NCBI RefSeq assembly: GCF_021130785.1
Contig: NC_060212.1
Location: 145,474,501-145,538,500 of the forward strand
Direction: 5' to 3'
Length of the DNA stretch: 64,000 nucleotides
From: Homalodisca vitripennis
Taxonomy: Eukaryota; Arthropoda; Insecta; Hemiptera; Cicadellidae
Shown piece after piece: positions 47,641 to 59,770 of the stretch; within the stretch, counting starts at the first letter, position 1; each line of letters opens with the position of its first letter. Made by a program: the position numbers and the translations under genes. Under the pieces are notes generated by a model, which saw nothing but the letters and a program-made list of their open reading frames with translations, did no database searches and was not told the DNA's origin.

Positions 47641-47888
47641 TTATGAATCAAACTCAAAACTCAAAATCTTTTAGTACATCGTATGGCAGAAGTCATTATT
47701 GTTATCGACATTCATTCCACAATGCCCCATTCATGCATTGTATATAATATATATGGTCGTATTCCTTGAATTATAAAGAGTTATTTTAAAAGCCAATTCG
47801 GTGAAAAAGACAATTCTATATGAAATGCCTTGAAAACTTATATACTCATGGAAGATTATTGCTACAATCATTTCGGATACAATGGACT

Positions 47889-50519
47889 GGGGAGTGGGAA
47901 GGGTAAAAAAAAAATTTTTTTTTAGATTTTCTATTTTTAATGCAGTTTTGTAGAATGAAACTTCTTCTTTAAGTATCTGCTTTTAGAAATTAAATACGAT
48001 AACTCTAAATATACTTTTTTAAATATAACAACATAGTATGTTTTAAGTTTTTTTGCTTTATGGTAGCGCCAGAGTAGGCCTCACTTTGTATAGTACTACT
48101 TACACAAAAACAATTTGGTGTGTTTTGATTTTGTTATGTTGGTAGTACCAGCCAGTACTGTCTACTGCTAACATCTGTTTGTTTTTCTGAATTGTTTGTT
48201 TATATTACAACTGTTCTAGTCAACATGAACAAAATTAGTGTTTCTGAGTTTGTTTCGTTGTGAGTTTTATTCCTTGTGAGTTCAAGTCATTGTGTTGTGT
48301 TGTGTGTTTATAACAATGCCTCGTTTAAATGTATCTTATAAGAAGAAAAGTACTTTCAAAGGGAATAGGTACACAAAATTTCAATCAGTTGAATTAGTGG
48401 AATCACATACACCGAGTGTTGCCTCGGAGCCTAGGCCTAGCTCTATCACTACTCCTGAAGGCCTCAGTACTTCACAAAGACCAAGTTCTTCTTCAAAAAA
48501 ACTGAACTTCTCTGTTTATGACAGGGTTTGAGCCCAAAGGTAATGGTAACTGTATTTTTAATGTAGACAAACTAAGTGAGGTTATAAAAGGGTTTGTGCG
48601 ATGTAAACATTGCGGTGGCTATGACTGTGTCGAATTGGCTGTGTCACAGGAAGAACGACATGGACTGTCTGTAAATGTTTGACATTGAATGTTCAAAATG
48701 TTTCCACTGGAGTTCGTTTCAGGAACTCAGACCTCTGTGAAAACAATAAATATGACATAAACCTACGATTTATTTATGGTATGAGAACTATTGGCCGGGG
48801 TCTTAGCGCAGGCAATATTCTTTGTTCACTTCTTGATCTACCATCTCCACCTCAAAAGTATTCTGTATACGCACAAACCATAAATACAGCTGTAGAAGCA
48901 TGTGCTAAAGATAGTATGGCCCTAGCACGAGAAGAAGCAGTCACAGAAAATGGTGGTAATTCTGACTTGGCAGTAGCGTTGGATGGGTCGTGGCAGAAGC
49001 GCGGCCACACATCTAAAAATGGAATTATGTCTGTTACTAGTGTAGACACTACCAAAGTTCTTGACATGCATGTTATGTCTAAGTTTTGCCATACTTGCAC
49101 TATGGCTGAAAATACTAAGCAAGTTCCTAAGGCTCATGTATGCACAAAAAATTTCCAAGGTTCAAGTGGTACAATGGAGGTTAGTGGTGCGGTAAAGCTG
49201 TTTTTACGACTCTGTTGATCACGGTGTGCGATACGTAAAGTAATTTAGGAGACGGTGATAGTAAGGGCTATCAGACAGTTGTTTCTGAACAGCCGTACGG
49301 TAAAGATGTAAAGAATAGAAAAGCTTGAGTGTATCGGCCACATACAAAAACGAATGGGACGAGACTTCGGCAGCTAAAAAGGGATTATAAAGGCAAAATG
49401 TTGGATGACGGTAAAAAGATTGGAGGTAAAAAATAGGCTCACTGATCTAGATATTGACAAGTTGCAGACATATTATGGATTAGCCATTAGACGAGCAGTG
49501 TCGGATAACACTGGAGTACAAGGCAATGAGAAGGAATATATGGGCCATATAATTTCCATAAGCTGTCGACCGACAAAACTCCCCAACATGGCCTATGCCC
49601 AAAGGGAGCTGATTCTTGGTGTGCCTATAATAAATCAAAAGAACTGAAGCAGTCTTATAGCCATAATCACAGCATTCCTGAAGCTATCTTACTTGCCATG
49701 AAAAAAATATTTACTGACTTGTCAAATCCTGACCTTTTAGAAAAGTGCCTTCATGGCCAAACACAAAACCAGAATGAAAGTTTTAATAACATAGTTTGGT
49801 CAAAAAATTCCAAAAAACACATTTGTTAGGTTAGATACTTTGAAGCTTGGTGCCAATGATGCAGTTTTTTAACCTTCAATGATGGTTATTCCAGTAAGTT
49901 GAGGGTGTTTTGATAAATTAGGACTAAAAATGTCTAAAAAGTCGGTCGACGCACTTCGCACCATGGACAGAATAAGATTGAAGAAAGCAGAAAAGGCAAC
50001 AGAAGAAATGTCAAAAGCAGCTAGACAGGCCAGGAGAGCTAAGAGGAAGCTGCAAGAAGACAAGGAAATGGATGCTGATGATCCAGATTATGGTGCAGGA
50101 CTCTTCTAAGCAAAACTGTGAGTAGATTTTCTTTAACGCTCGTTAACCGAAATTTGATTTTTTTTGTACATAGGTACATTTTTCTCAGGAACTATAAAAG
50201 ATACAGGGTTGAAATTTTTTTATGCATGTACACCTAAATAATACCAAGTAACAGCACTAGAATTATAACATTTAAATTTGTAGTTGCTGAGAAAAAAATT
50301 TTATGTAAAAAAAGTTAGTAAGAAATAGCATATTAAAAAAAAAAAAATGTTTTTTCAACAATTAAAAAAGATATTAAAATAATTCTAGTAGTGTAGCTTT
50401 ACAATACATAGAGATATACAGATATAAAATTCCAACTCAATATCTCTTATAGTTCCTGAGAAAAGTGTACCTAAAGTTCACAAATTTAACATGGCGGGTA
50501 TAGGGCCTTCCCACTCCCC
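47889..50519 (+). mobile_element. Mutator-like DNA transposon with 14-bp matching ends
   Basis: GGGGAGTGGGAAGG at 47889-47902 is exactly inverted at 50506-50519. The ends enclose a broken Mutator-like transposase. I find no clear 8-10 bp target duplication outside the ends, so it may have decayed. A further inverted pair of about 50 bases lies inside the right end (50171-50220 and 50421-50473), sharing a TCTCAGGAACTATAA core and inverted towards each other. Confidence 0.8.
48316..50109 (+). pseudogene. Mutator-like transposase, broken by stops and frameshifts
   Basis: It starts MPRLNVSYKKKSTFKGNR at the ATG 48316. The frame breaks at about 48528 and again at about 48680. The main domain follows (to 49218) with INLRFIYGMRTIGRG, the LPSPPQKY segment, VALDGSWQKRGH (about 48968-49003, holding a conserved acidic residue) and the CHTC and FQGSSGTMEVSGA segments. 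Past the stop at 49216-49218 come LGDGDSKGYQTVV, KLECIGHIQKRMG, RLTDLDIDKLQTYYG and, in shifted frames, CLHGQTQNQNESFNN. The C terminus is a Lys/Arg/Glu-rich coiled-coil-like stretch ending at TAA 50107-50109. The family cuts and pastes its own ends; this copy has many lesions and is dead. Confidence 0.85.
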
Positions 50520-52219
50520 TTAAGTTAAAGGAGTAGCATGTTATTTATCCCAAATAGCTCGACGTTTTAAAGCTATTATAAAATTGTTTTATAATAATTC
50601 AAAAAGTCTCTTAAATTCAAAACACATATTCATACAGGACTAAAATCGAACATTTTATGATATGCTACAACTATAATACTGAGGAAATCAAGTTGAAAGA
50701 AATTTTATATTTTTGTAGCCACGTCATTTTTTATAATACACGAACCTCCTGAAAATCTTCGGACATGCAGCTAAATCTCTCTCCATTCTTTCTCCACAAA
50801 AAAACTAATATACTGTTCTTACGGCTCTGAAAGTGGTGGTTAAGAATTGTGCGCGGGATATATTTGTACTACTTAAACTATTTGAAACTTTGGAATGTCT
50901 GCCAATACAAATCTGTAAAAAATCAAAATTGTAATTTAACCCTACGAAGCCCTACATTTTGGTGAGGGGGGAGAGGATTTAGAAAACCTATTTTTATAAT
51001 TCGGTTATCCTGAGTTGAAAACATTCAAAATTTGTAATTAAATCACTTACTTTCTTGGCATTGGCACTGAACTTAAAAATATCCCAATTAGTAATTTTTG
51101 CATGGGAGTATAAATATTGTATGAGGTATAAAAACATTAGCTTTTATTTGCCTGTTATAGCGGATTTCTTAATGTACGGATCTTCCTAATCGTCCTAACG
51201 TTATGTTTTGTTATTATATACAAATTATCTTTAATTTATTTTTTATTACCTTACAGACAAGGTAGGAGTGCACCATAATCTAACATTCATTTCTATGTTG
51301 CCTAGTTATATAGAAATGAAGCTCCTTCCATAATATCAAATATGTAGATCAGTTCGTTTTTGAGATATCGCGCGGACAGATAGACAAACCGTCAGAAATG
51401 AAATTATCATTTATTACAAAAAAGTAGTAAATGAAATTAAATGGTTTTGTAAAGGATTATTGTATTATTGTTAGTATAAATATTTTTAGAACAGACGCTA
51501 AATTGTTATAGAATGTACTATAATTTGTATTATAAACGGGAACTTCATCCTTTACGAAAACATTGATTCTTGTTTAATGAATGAAACATATTTAATTTTA
51601 TCTTTGTACATTTTATTGTAGTAATCCTCATTTAAACATTGTTGAATAGATAAGTATGACTTATAAGAAACTGAAACCTACTTCTGCGAAATAAAATAAT
51701 GATTGTAATATTTAATTATCGTTTTACTAGCGATATTTTTGGTATGAGCAATTTTGTATTTTTTCCAAGCTTAAGATAATGTTTGTATTATGTTTTAGAT
51801 CAAACCAGGATTTGGCTATAAGATAATCCTTTAACTTTACAAAGAAAAATTGCGTAGATTATTTTTAATGTGAGCATAGAACTTGTCATTTACGGTTGTC
51901 AATTCAGAACAGATAAATAATGATTCCTACTTTTTATAAATGCAAATAGAATTCGCAATATGAATGTTTAATAATTTTAAGAATGGTTGGTTATATTACT
52001 TAAACATGGGAAACGAATTGCAAGTCATTGATCGAATCCCGACACCAATTCTGTCGTAACTCCCCCAACCATCCAACAACTATCAAGAGTAAAACGTCAG
52101 TTAATTACTTCACACCCTGTAGTCCTGATTTGCCAAGGCGTTTTGTAACAGTCCAATGTAATCCTAACAGTGCCTTCCCAAGAACGACCTTCGCTAGGCC
52201 TTTAGGGTGCTTGCTCAAT
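50520..52219. other. AT-rich intergenic DNA with one transposon-like scrap
   Basis: At about 51290-51410 a TTTTTGAGATATCGCGCGG segment followed by ACAGATAGACAAACCGTC resembles text common in interspersed insect repeats. The element is not identified. Otherwise nothing is recognised. Confidence 0.3.
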
Positions 52220-52640
52220 CTGAAGTAAATCACGGAATTCCATTCCGTTTCACCGTTCCCTGCCGTAGCCGTAGGCCGGGAACGCCGGACCGGGCCGTGG
52301 TACGCTATCCATCCTCATTACGCCATCGTGGGAGGATTTAACTCCGCCGTTGATAAATCGCTACGCCGAAACTCAAATTGAATTCTAATTCGGTTGTATT
52401 TTCACTCAAACGAGTAACTCAGGTTTAAGCCAATCGGGAATATATCCGTGTACGGGGCTCGTTTGTTAATGGATTATCTTAATTAATATTTTATAGCACT
52501 CGAGAGAAGTTATAGTGCACCACGCTCTGGTGGATTATACCGCTTATGTAAGCAGGTCCATCGCATTATTTAATGCCGCTTTTGTTTAGCTTAGAAGTAT
52601 AAATATTTAGAGAACCTCTTAACAATCTCTTTCGTCATCG
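52220..52640. promoter_or_regulatory. candidate enhancer-like island
   Basis: A CpG-rich block (GCCGGACCGGGCCGTGG at about 52284-52300) grades into AT-rich homeodomain-like words (TTAATGGATTA, TTAATTAA at about 52467-52490). The mix of GC-rich and TAAT-type sites without a reading frame is enhancer-like; the call is inference from composition. Confidence 0.25.
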
Positions 52641-53399
52641 AGGCGTGCAGTAACCGTGTTTGCAAATAAATATTGGTTTGATCAATATTACGTATGTTTT
52701 ACTGCATCTTATTGCGTCAGTAATGAACAACGATAAAGATCAATGAATTGGCGTTTTGTAATTAATTTAATAATGGGAACATACGATGAATGAAGAATTT
52801 AATTGTTGTAATTATTAAAATATGTGTTTGTAGTGATGTAAATATTAACCCAATCTTCACTCTGCTCAATCTTAGACGTAACTCTATGACATTGTAGGAA
52901 ATGTGTAATGTATAATTTTGTATAATTCTTTCCTTATGGTGTGGACTATCAGATCAAAAACCTGTTTTTAACCATAAAACTGTAGGATTTTTTATACATT
53001 TGTTATACAGTATTTATCTGTCATGGCTTTTAAAATTTGTCTGTTATCTTCACCCTTGAGCACATGACTCAGTTTTGCTCAATTTATTTTGACAACAATG
53101 TTGAATAATATGAAAATTACCCACATATTGGTTATGTTTTTTTTTTTTTTGCTTTTCCTAGGTTAACCTTCACAGTGGTCAAAATCATCGTGGTCAACAT
53201 GAGTTATGTTGCTTAAGGATAATATACAAATACGCGCACACACACACATACAAAAGTGTAAATATTTTCGTTGGAAAATATTTATTCTCACAACTACTAA
53301 GTGTTGCCAATTTTCAAAGAGATCAAAGAAGCCCATGTGAAAAAAATCTGCCGTCAACAAGTGGTCGGTAAACATAACCAAATTTTCCTATTTGTTCCG
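52641..53399. other. AT-rich DNA with a (CA)n patch and a T-run
   Basis: A T-run lies near 53139-53151 and an ACACACACACA patch at about 53236-53248. No gene is recognised. Confidence 0.4.
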
Positions 53400-53720
53400 T
53401 TTGATCGACTGCCGTTGTCATGCTGCGCAGTCAGTACGCATGCGCAACACAAGACAGTGACGTCATTGGTTGACAGCTGCTAGCACGTAGTAACTCACCG
53501 TTTACTGCCGATCGGCAATAGTGATGTGATGTTGGCACGGCTTTATGATTTAGTGTGGGCTTGCCAATCACAATCAGCGCCACTATCGCCACCTCCACTT
53601 GGTCACCGGTAAGCGACTGTTACATTGAGATCCTTGTCGATGATCTTGCTGACATCTGGACACGCTCGTGACTTGAGATACTGCAACTTTTACGGTTCAC
53701 GTGGACAGAACCAAACAGTT
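53400..53720. promoter_or_regulatory. candidate CpG-type promoter (CRE, CCAAT, NRF1-like sites)
   Basis: Within 40 bases lie TACGCATGCGCA (53435-53446, one base off the NRF1/Ewg consensus), a perfect CRE palindrome TGACGTCA (53458-53465), an overlapping inverted CCAAT box ATTGG (53465-53469) and the E-box CAGCTG (53474-53479). This is a typical promoter combination. No coding exon is recognisable on either side, so direction and target are unknown. Confidence 0.35.
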
Positions 53721-55978
53721 CTAGCTTGTACAGAGCACAAGTAATAATGGATCACCCGAACTTACAGTACAATAGCCAAGAACTAATTTACAGTGTATAA
53801 GCACACAGATTGATTTTTTTCAACAAAGGAGTCTTACCTAAGACAGGAATAGATCGTATGTTTGGTGGAGATCAAAATTGGAAGCTATCAAAAGGTTTAA
53901 AAATATGAAACAAAAATATTTTTCTCAGATTGTATTTGTTATATGTTTGTAAAATTAAATACATAACCAGTCAAATACATTTATAGCTTTTACGTCACCG
54001 TCAGATAACTGCATAAAGAGGCTAAAATATGCCAAACATTTAATCAAATCTAATTAAATTTCAGGATAATAAAATTAATTACTTAATGGTTTGTGTTTGG
54101 TCGGTTAGCTGATTCTGGTTCAACATTTATTAACATTTCTGCCTGTTGGATTTAGGCGTGTCAAACTAAGAAATATATGATGTGAGAAAATATTTTCATT
54201 CAACCTCCATAAAAACTAGGGACTATTTCTCCATCGATTTCAAATAAACCACATTGTATGCTTATGCAATGTAATTTAGCTCTCGGCTCTTAAACTATTG
54301 AGAATTAGAGCAATCTTGAGGCGACGGAAATATTGTTGAGAATAATAATTCATTTAGATAAATTCTATACTTAGATAATGTTTTTCATTACAGTAGTTTA
54401 ATCTTATATGAACTTTTGTCACCTACTTACTGATTATTAAAGTTGATTATTTAAGAACCGGTTGCACTGACGGCCACCTTGATTCTGCCCCAGTAAACTT
54501 CAAATACCTTTACGACATTATTTTTAGTCGAAGAAATATTGAAGATCTCATATTGTAAATATCTTATTAATAAGCATTCATGGTTATTGTTATCGCATTG
54601 TTATTGTTATCACATTGTTATTGTTATCGCATGGTTTATTGTTATCACATTGTTATTGTTTTCGTATTGATATTACTTCTTGAATTGATATAGATTTTTA
54701 TTAATCTGGATTTACTTGGACGTGGATGTGTTTTGTGCACGGCTGCTAGTTGCTATGCATGATTAATACTGTTGATTATTATAGAATGTTCCACTATCTC
54801 TTTGTTAATGCATATATGTATGTTATTGGTTCTTGGTTTTTTTATTGTACACACACACATACATATATATATAATCTCTTAATATGATTATTGTTATTTA
54901 TATTACTAACAGTATTGTCATTGGTTGTATACGCTGTCTCTTCTTTTTTGCTTGGATACCTCTCATGCACGATGGACTCTTGTTTGATTAATGTTGTTGC
55001 CTGCTGTCAACAACATTATCCGTGTAATATATAGCTATTGTGTAAATTTCTTTTTCTTCAAACATTGAATGCTTATTTTAGTGTAGTAGCATGTAATGGT
55101 TTTCCGTTAAATAAATAAATAAATTCTTTCTAGTTTTATTCATAAGACGTTTTTAATGGTTATTCAGAAGGAAAAATCTCATACTTGTTTGTACACCATC
55201 GTTTCAATATTTAAAACAACTAGAACAATAACCAAACATAAGGAATCTCTGGTAATGTCTTTTTTTAGTTCTAAACAATTTCCAATTTATCGTCTAAAAT
55301 TGCGCGTTAAAGGTCATTTACCACTACAATATATGAAAAAATGATTCATAAAGGTAAACCTGTTTTATGTCTCATACGTTTTCACCTACTGAACCAACAT
55401 CAAAGTATGTTAGCTTAAATGATTTCTCAATAGATGAAAAGTGCTAACTTTTCATCCATTGTTTACGAGGAAAGATTAATAATTGTGCATATTATAATTG
55501 TTTTTTTTATAACCAACTTGAATTGGTCCTAGAAGGGTAGAAATAATAAAAGACTTTAATATTACCTAATAAAGGTTTTCTTCTAAAAGCTATAAGATTA
55601 GAAAAAGTAAAATCGTAGTTTAATTGATTTATGGGGATTTCTACTTTAGTAGTAGTACTGATACTTGTTTGGTATTGGAGTGTTTTTACGATGAAAAATC
55701 AAATCATAGTAGTTAATAGGTTATTAGACCTTTGTCAGAACCGAATGTTCATTTAAAGTACGTTGTCACTATTTACTAGTATAGTGGGAAACACTAGTAT
55801 TTTGCCGGTAAGTGGGCGGCTGGCAGGTGCGTGAGCTGTGAACACTTGCGCCCCCCACCGGGCCTCAGTAATTACCACTCAAATTTACACTTGCACTCGC
55901 TCTGCTGCGATTTGTTGAGGATCGTGACTTATGGGCAGATAGAATCTGCCCGCTCATGATGTATTTGCTACAACAACC
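53721..55978. other. AT-rich intergenic DNA with a small minisatellite
   Basis: Besides the repeat at 54584-54669, there are CA/TA simple tracts at about 54849-54872 and an (AATA)n patch at about 55110. A GC-richer zone at 55790-55970 precedes the LINE fragment. No gene is seen. Confidence 0.4.
54584..54669. repeat. minisatellite, unit about 17 bp, five copies
   Basis: TTATTGTTATCGCATTG and its TTATTGTTATCACATTG variant recur about five times, with the G/A difference alternating between copies and one copy longer by one or two bases. Confidence 0.75.
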
Positions 55979-56607
55979 GACCATCTCCCCGCTCAACGGT
56001 TCCAGAATCGTGCACTTGGCCTAAATATTTCTGTAACTATTCTTTATAATATAAAATATGCTACCCTTGGACTGCAGTGTTTGATAAGTCATTCCATGTA
56101 ATGGCTTGTAGGTTGTGGAATGCCCTTCCCCAAACAATTACTTCCATCGATAGCAGTTCCCGGTTTGTGGCGAAACTGAAAGATATGTATCTTGAACGGT
56201 TAGCCGGGGCAGTTCCGGTCTGAGATGCTGTGGGCGTGACACTGGCAGAGGGATGAATGTGAGATTGTGTGTGAAAAAGTTCATTTAACAATAAATACTT
56301 TAATTTATTTGTATATTAAAAATATAAATTTATATTATGTTTTAAGAATAGTAGAGATGGTTAATTTATTAATGTGTTAAATTTTAATTATTACACGTTA
56401 AAATATTACATTAATTTCACTACTTTGTGTAAATGTAATTATTTCTTTATTTTATTATCTTTATTATGTTTTGTTTTATTCTTAGGTAATATTTATTAAT
56501 AATGTTTTAAATTTTACATTGCAACAGGTTAAGTGTAAGAAAGGGCCATGCGGCCCTAACTTTGCCTGTAAAAATAAAGAATTTTTCATTTCATTTTCAT
56601 TTTATTT
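55979..56607 (+). mobile_element. 5'-truncated LINE 3' fragment
   Basis: The C-terminal end of a LINE reverse transcriptase is readable at about 56053-56223: SFHVMACRLWNALPQTI and FVAKLKDMYLERL, ending at TGA 56221-56223. A GGGCC/GGCCC hairpin (about 56543-56556) and AATAAA (56573-56578) precede a tail of TTTCATT units. This hairpin-plus-tail end is a familiar pattern in insect Jockey/I-type LINEs. An upstream RFQNRALGLN-like stretch in another frame (about 55998-56027) may extend it. Confidence 0.8.
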
Positions 56608-58329
56608 ACCCTTCAAAATTACCGAGAAAAACGAATAAAATACCCGAAATAGACTTCTGTAATTGCTAGTTACGAAAAGGATCCAATATTTATTACTACT
56701 TACTTCCCTAGCCTGTAATATAAGAATAATAACACTATGAAAACCCCATTTGAAATTTTAAAATGTTCACCCACCACTGAAAATTTGTTTTTAAGGTCGG
56801 CAAGAGTAATATTGAAAAATTTTAAAAAATCTAAAAATGTGTCAGTAAGACTCATCAAAACTGAACAGGGCCTGTAACAGGTCTCTTTGAGATATCCTCC
56901 AAATTATGACACCACCTCGTCAATTCCAAAGCAAATTTTCACAGAAAAGTTATCCCACAATTGCAAGGTGGACTGCACTTCAAAACATGTTATTTGTAAA
57001 ATTACCCATATTTTTCCTAAAGAATGCATATGACAAATGTCAAATAACACTGTTAAAAATTGAAATGTATAAGAGAAGCAAAATTTTATGACGAAGAAAA
57101 TTTAGTATCTAATGAACATCAATTTTGTACAACATAATTGGCTAATCAATTCGTTCTAAAATCATGACAATCCTATGTCCACAATATTAGATAAATTAAT
57201 TACTCCGTTTAATTATATCAATTAATAGTTCTTCAGAGACTCTTACAACTGAAATTTAAATTGCTCATTTTCATTATGTTCTGTTAGATGTTAATCACAA
57301 AAATATTATAACACAATTAATGTGTTAAAGGTATAAATGATTCTCAATACTATTAGATATGTACATATACAGATATATACTCAATAGCCTACATACAAAA
57401 AGGATGTTTCAAAATTACGTTTAATCATTTAAGGAAATGATTAATCATGCTAAAGCAAAGAAAAAGTTACTATATGCAGTGTAAAAACTTTTTTTTTCAC
57501 TCTTACAATAAAGAAATTGATTTAAACTAGTTTAAATTTCATAAATTTGTTTTAACAATGTTAGACACTATGAAAATTTTTTCTTGAATTAGTCATCATG
57601 TTGTACTATCAGATATCAACCTCTATGTTTCACTGTGGATTTTGTTTCATACAAACCTTTAAATTGAAGTGTACCTCGAACGGAAATTACATTTAAAACT
57701 TTTAAGGTGGGCCAAAAATTTCGTAATTTTGGGGCAGGGACAATCGTTTTATACGGAAAGAAAAATAAGTGGTATACTATGTTTGTTGTTTCTAGGTGCT
57801 ATTGATAAAACGTTAATATGAGATAATTCATACTTTTTATTCACCCCGCATGTACAATTTTTTGTATTTATCTTTCACCATCCAAATGTGTTCTATGCAA
57901 CTTATTGTTGACTTGAACAAATTATAAACCAAATTTATTGTTATTGACACCGATTCAAGAGAAAAAAGTCGACTCTGATTCTAAAGGCAATCTCTTTTCA
58001 AAATTACCAAATGGAATATAATTTGCACGCATTAGCTTAGAAGTGGCTTTAGTTAATAAATATATGACAATATATTGTGTGCTTAAACTTATCATTGGAT
58101 AGAGCTCTTATTGTTTCAATAACTTGTTATAGATCCTGACTCGAAACTATGTTAAAGCCGAGTTTTGCCTATCGAAGGTCATAGCTCGTTAATGAAACTT
58201 GAAACTCGTTGAAATACCTTGCATGAAAAGAATTAAATGAACTTAAAGCAACTTTTGTTTTAGTTTCTGTTTCATAATAGAATTACTCGAAAGCACCTAA
58301 CGTCTATTCTCGCTTACAATTTAATGAAT
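56608..58329. other. AT-rich intergenic DNA, nothing recognised
   Basis: There are only chance short frames (for example 56906-57091). No repeat or RNA motif is identified. Confidence 0.45.
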
Positions 58330-58720
58330 GAACTCAATATATTCAGAAAGGCGGTGCTTGATCAGATTCTATTCTCTACGACTTCCAGCTGTGAGAATCG
58401 TTGCGAAAAACGAACCCAGCCTTGAAACTGAAAAAACCCAAGTAATGGCCGCCGGCTGGAAAGGATTTCCACTTGTTTGCTCCTTAACAGGAATTGCATC
58501 GGTGAGCAAGAGCCGATCAAAGGATTTCAGCTCTCAGAGTAAAATAAAAGTTGACTTTGAAAGGCCGGTCTACAGGTGACTCCGTGTGAGGTCTGCGGGT
58601 GTGGGGAGGGCACAATGAGGTAGCCTACACTTGGCTGGCCCACAAGCCTAATATATAACCGACTTTGCGTCTGCTCGGGGTCAAACGGTTCTGATCGTCA
58701 GCACACCTTTGTCGGATCAA
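58330..58720. other. GC-richer island with an 83-codon open frame
   Basis: The plus-strand frame 58328-58579 contains an ATG at its start and is Ser/Arg/Lys-rich, without a recognised domain. The block has more GC than its surroundings, including GGCCGCCGGC at about 58447. It could be an unrecognised exon or a regulatory island. Confidence 0.22.
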
Positions 58721-59417
58721 AACAGATCCAATGTGAAAAATGGCAATGGGCTTTTATTGCAGCACTAAAACATCGCAAGGAACCAGAGTGAATGGTATAG
58801 GATGAGATTGTAAAATATGATAAGGGTAATTTTGACTCGTCATTATTTTTACAATCGTTTATTTCATAAAATCTCATTATATGTCCTATCTGTCAAACTA
58901 GACTCCATATACTCCATTAATAGTAAGAATAATTTTTTATTTCATACTTAAAATTAAAGCTTATTCATTTTGAGCTTTGCTTTAATAAATTGTACCAAAA
59001 AATTACTATTAATTACTATATTTATTTAAAATACAATTACTTAAAATTAATCTAGCCACGGCAGAAACTATTAAGAAAGATATTTCTCGTACTAAATCAA
59101 AAATTTCTCTACTGTAGACTTATAATAGGCCCGGTAAGGGGATGATGTTACATCACGTATAATAAATTATAATATTAATTCATAATACGATAAACAAAAC
59201 AAATTATGACGCTTGTATTTTTTTTTACTTTCTTCAGTAAAACACTGGTCCAAGAGTGGTGAATCCCGTTAAACTTAATTCGCACGTCTCAGTTACTGAG
59301 CCCAAATCCAGTGAACTTTATCTGTTTGTATTTACTTGTGCGACGTATAACAACTATTAAGATGAGAACAATAATATTAAGTATTGTACATTGAATGATA
59401 AAAGTAATTCTGTCTTT
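58721..59417. other. AT-rich intergenic DNA, nothing recognised
   Basis: No gene or repeat is seen. Confidence 0.45.
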
Positions 59418-59690
59418 TAAAAAAAGTTAAAAACCCGTCTTAAACGCTTTTTAGCGTCAATGGCATTTTACAATTCGGCGAGATTTTTTCATGAACTAGA
59501 AGATCATGTTGAAGACAGACCCTAGCGTTGAAGATGGAGTAAATTGGCAAGTGACTGGAGTTATCAATAAAAACTTGTATATGTGAATGTGGAATTGCAG
59601 TATTATTCCAAAATTGTATATTAAATGTCTGACTGTTACCATATAATGTATATTGTATATGGTAATAAAAGATTTGAATTTAATTTGTAT
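59418..59690 (+). mobile_element. LINE 3' fragment, C terminus of ORF2 plus tail
   Basis: After a TAA (59418-59420) the frame reads KLKTRLKRFLASMAFYNSAR and ends at TAG 59523-59525. This parallels the C terminus of the large LINE (FKTQLRHLLVSRVFYSVDEF, about 6342-6402) in spacing and residues. A 3' UTR follows, then AATAAA (59664-59669) and a short GATTTGAATTT tail. It is a very short 5'-truncated insertion related to the large LINE. Confidence 0.75.
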
Positions 59691-59770
59691 TCCGGTGTTC
59701 AGAGGAAATAAGGTGTAGTATACACAACTCTCAGGGAAGTTAGGAAGTTGTGGTCATCCAAAGTTAAGTA

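Noticed and set aside
56061..56291. Minus-strand 76-codon frame
   Set aside because: It is the antisense of the LINE C-terminal coding remnant.
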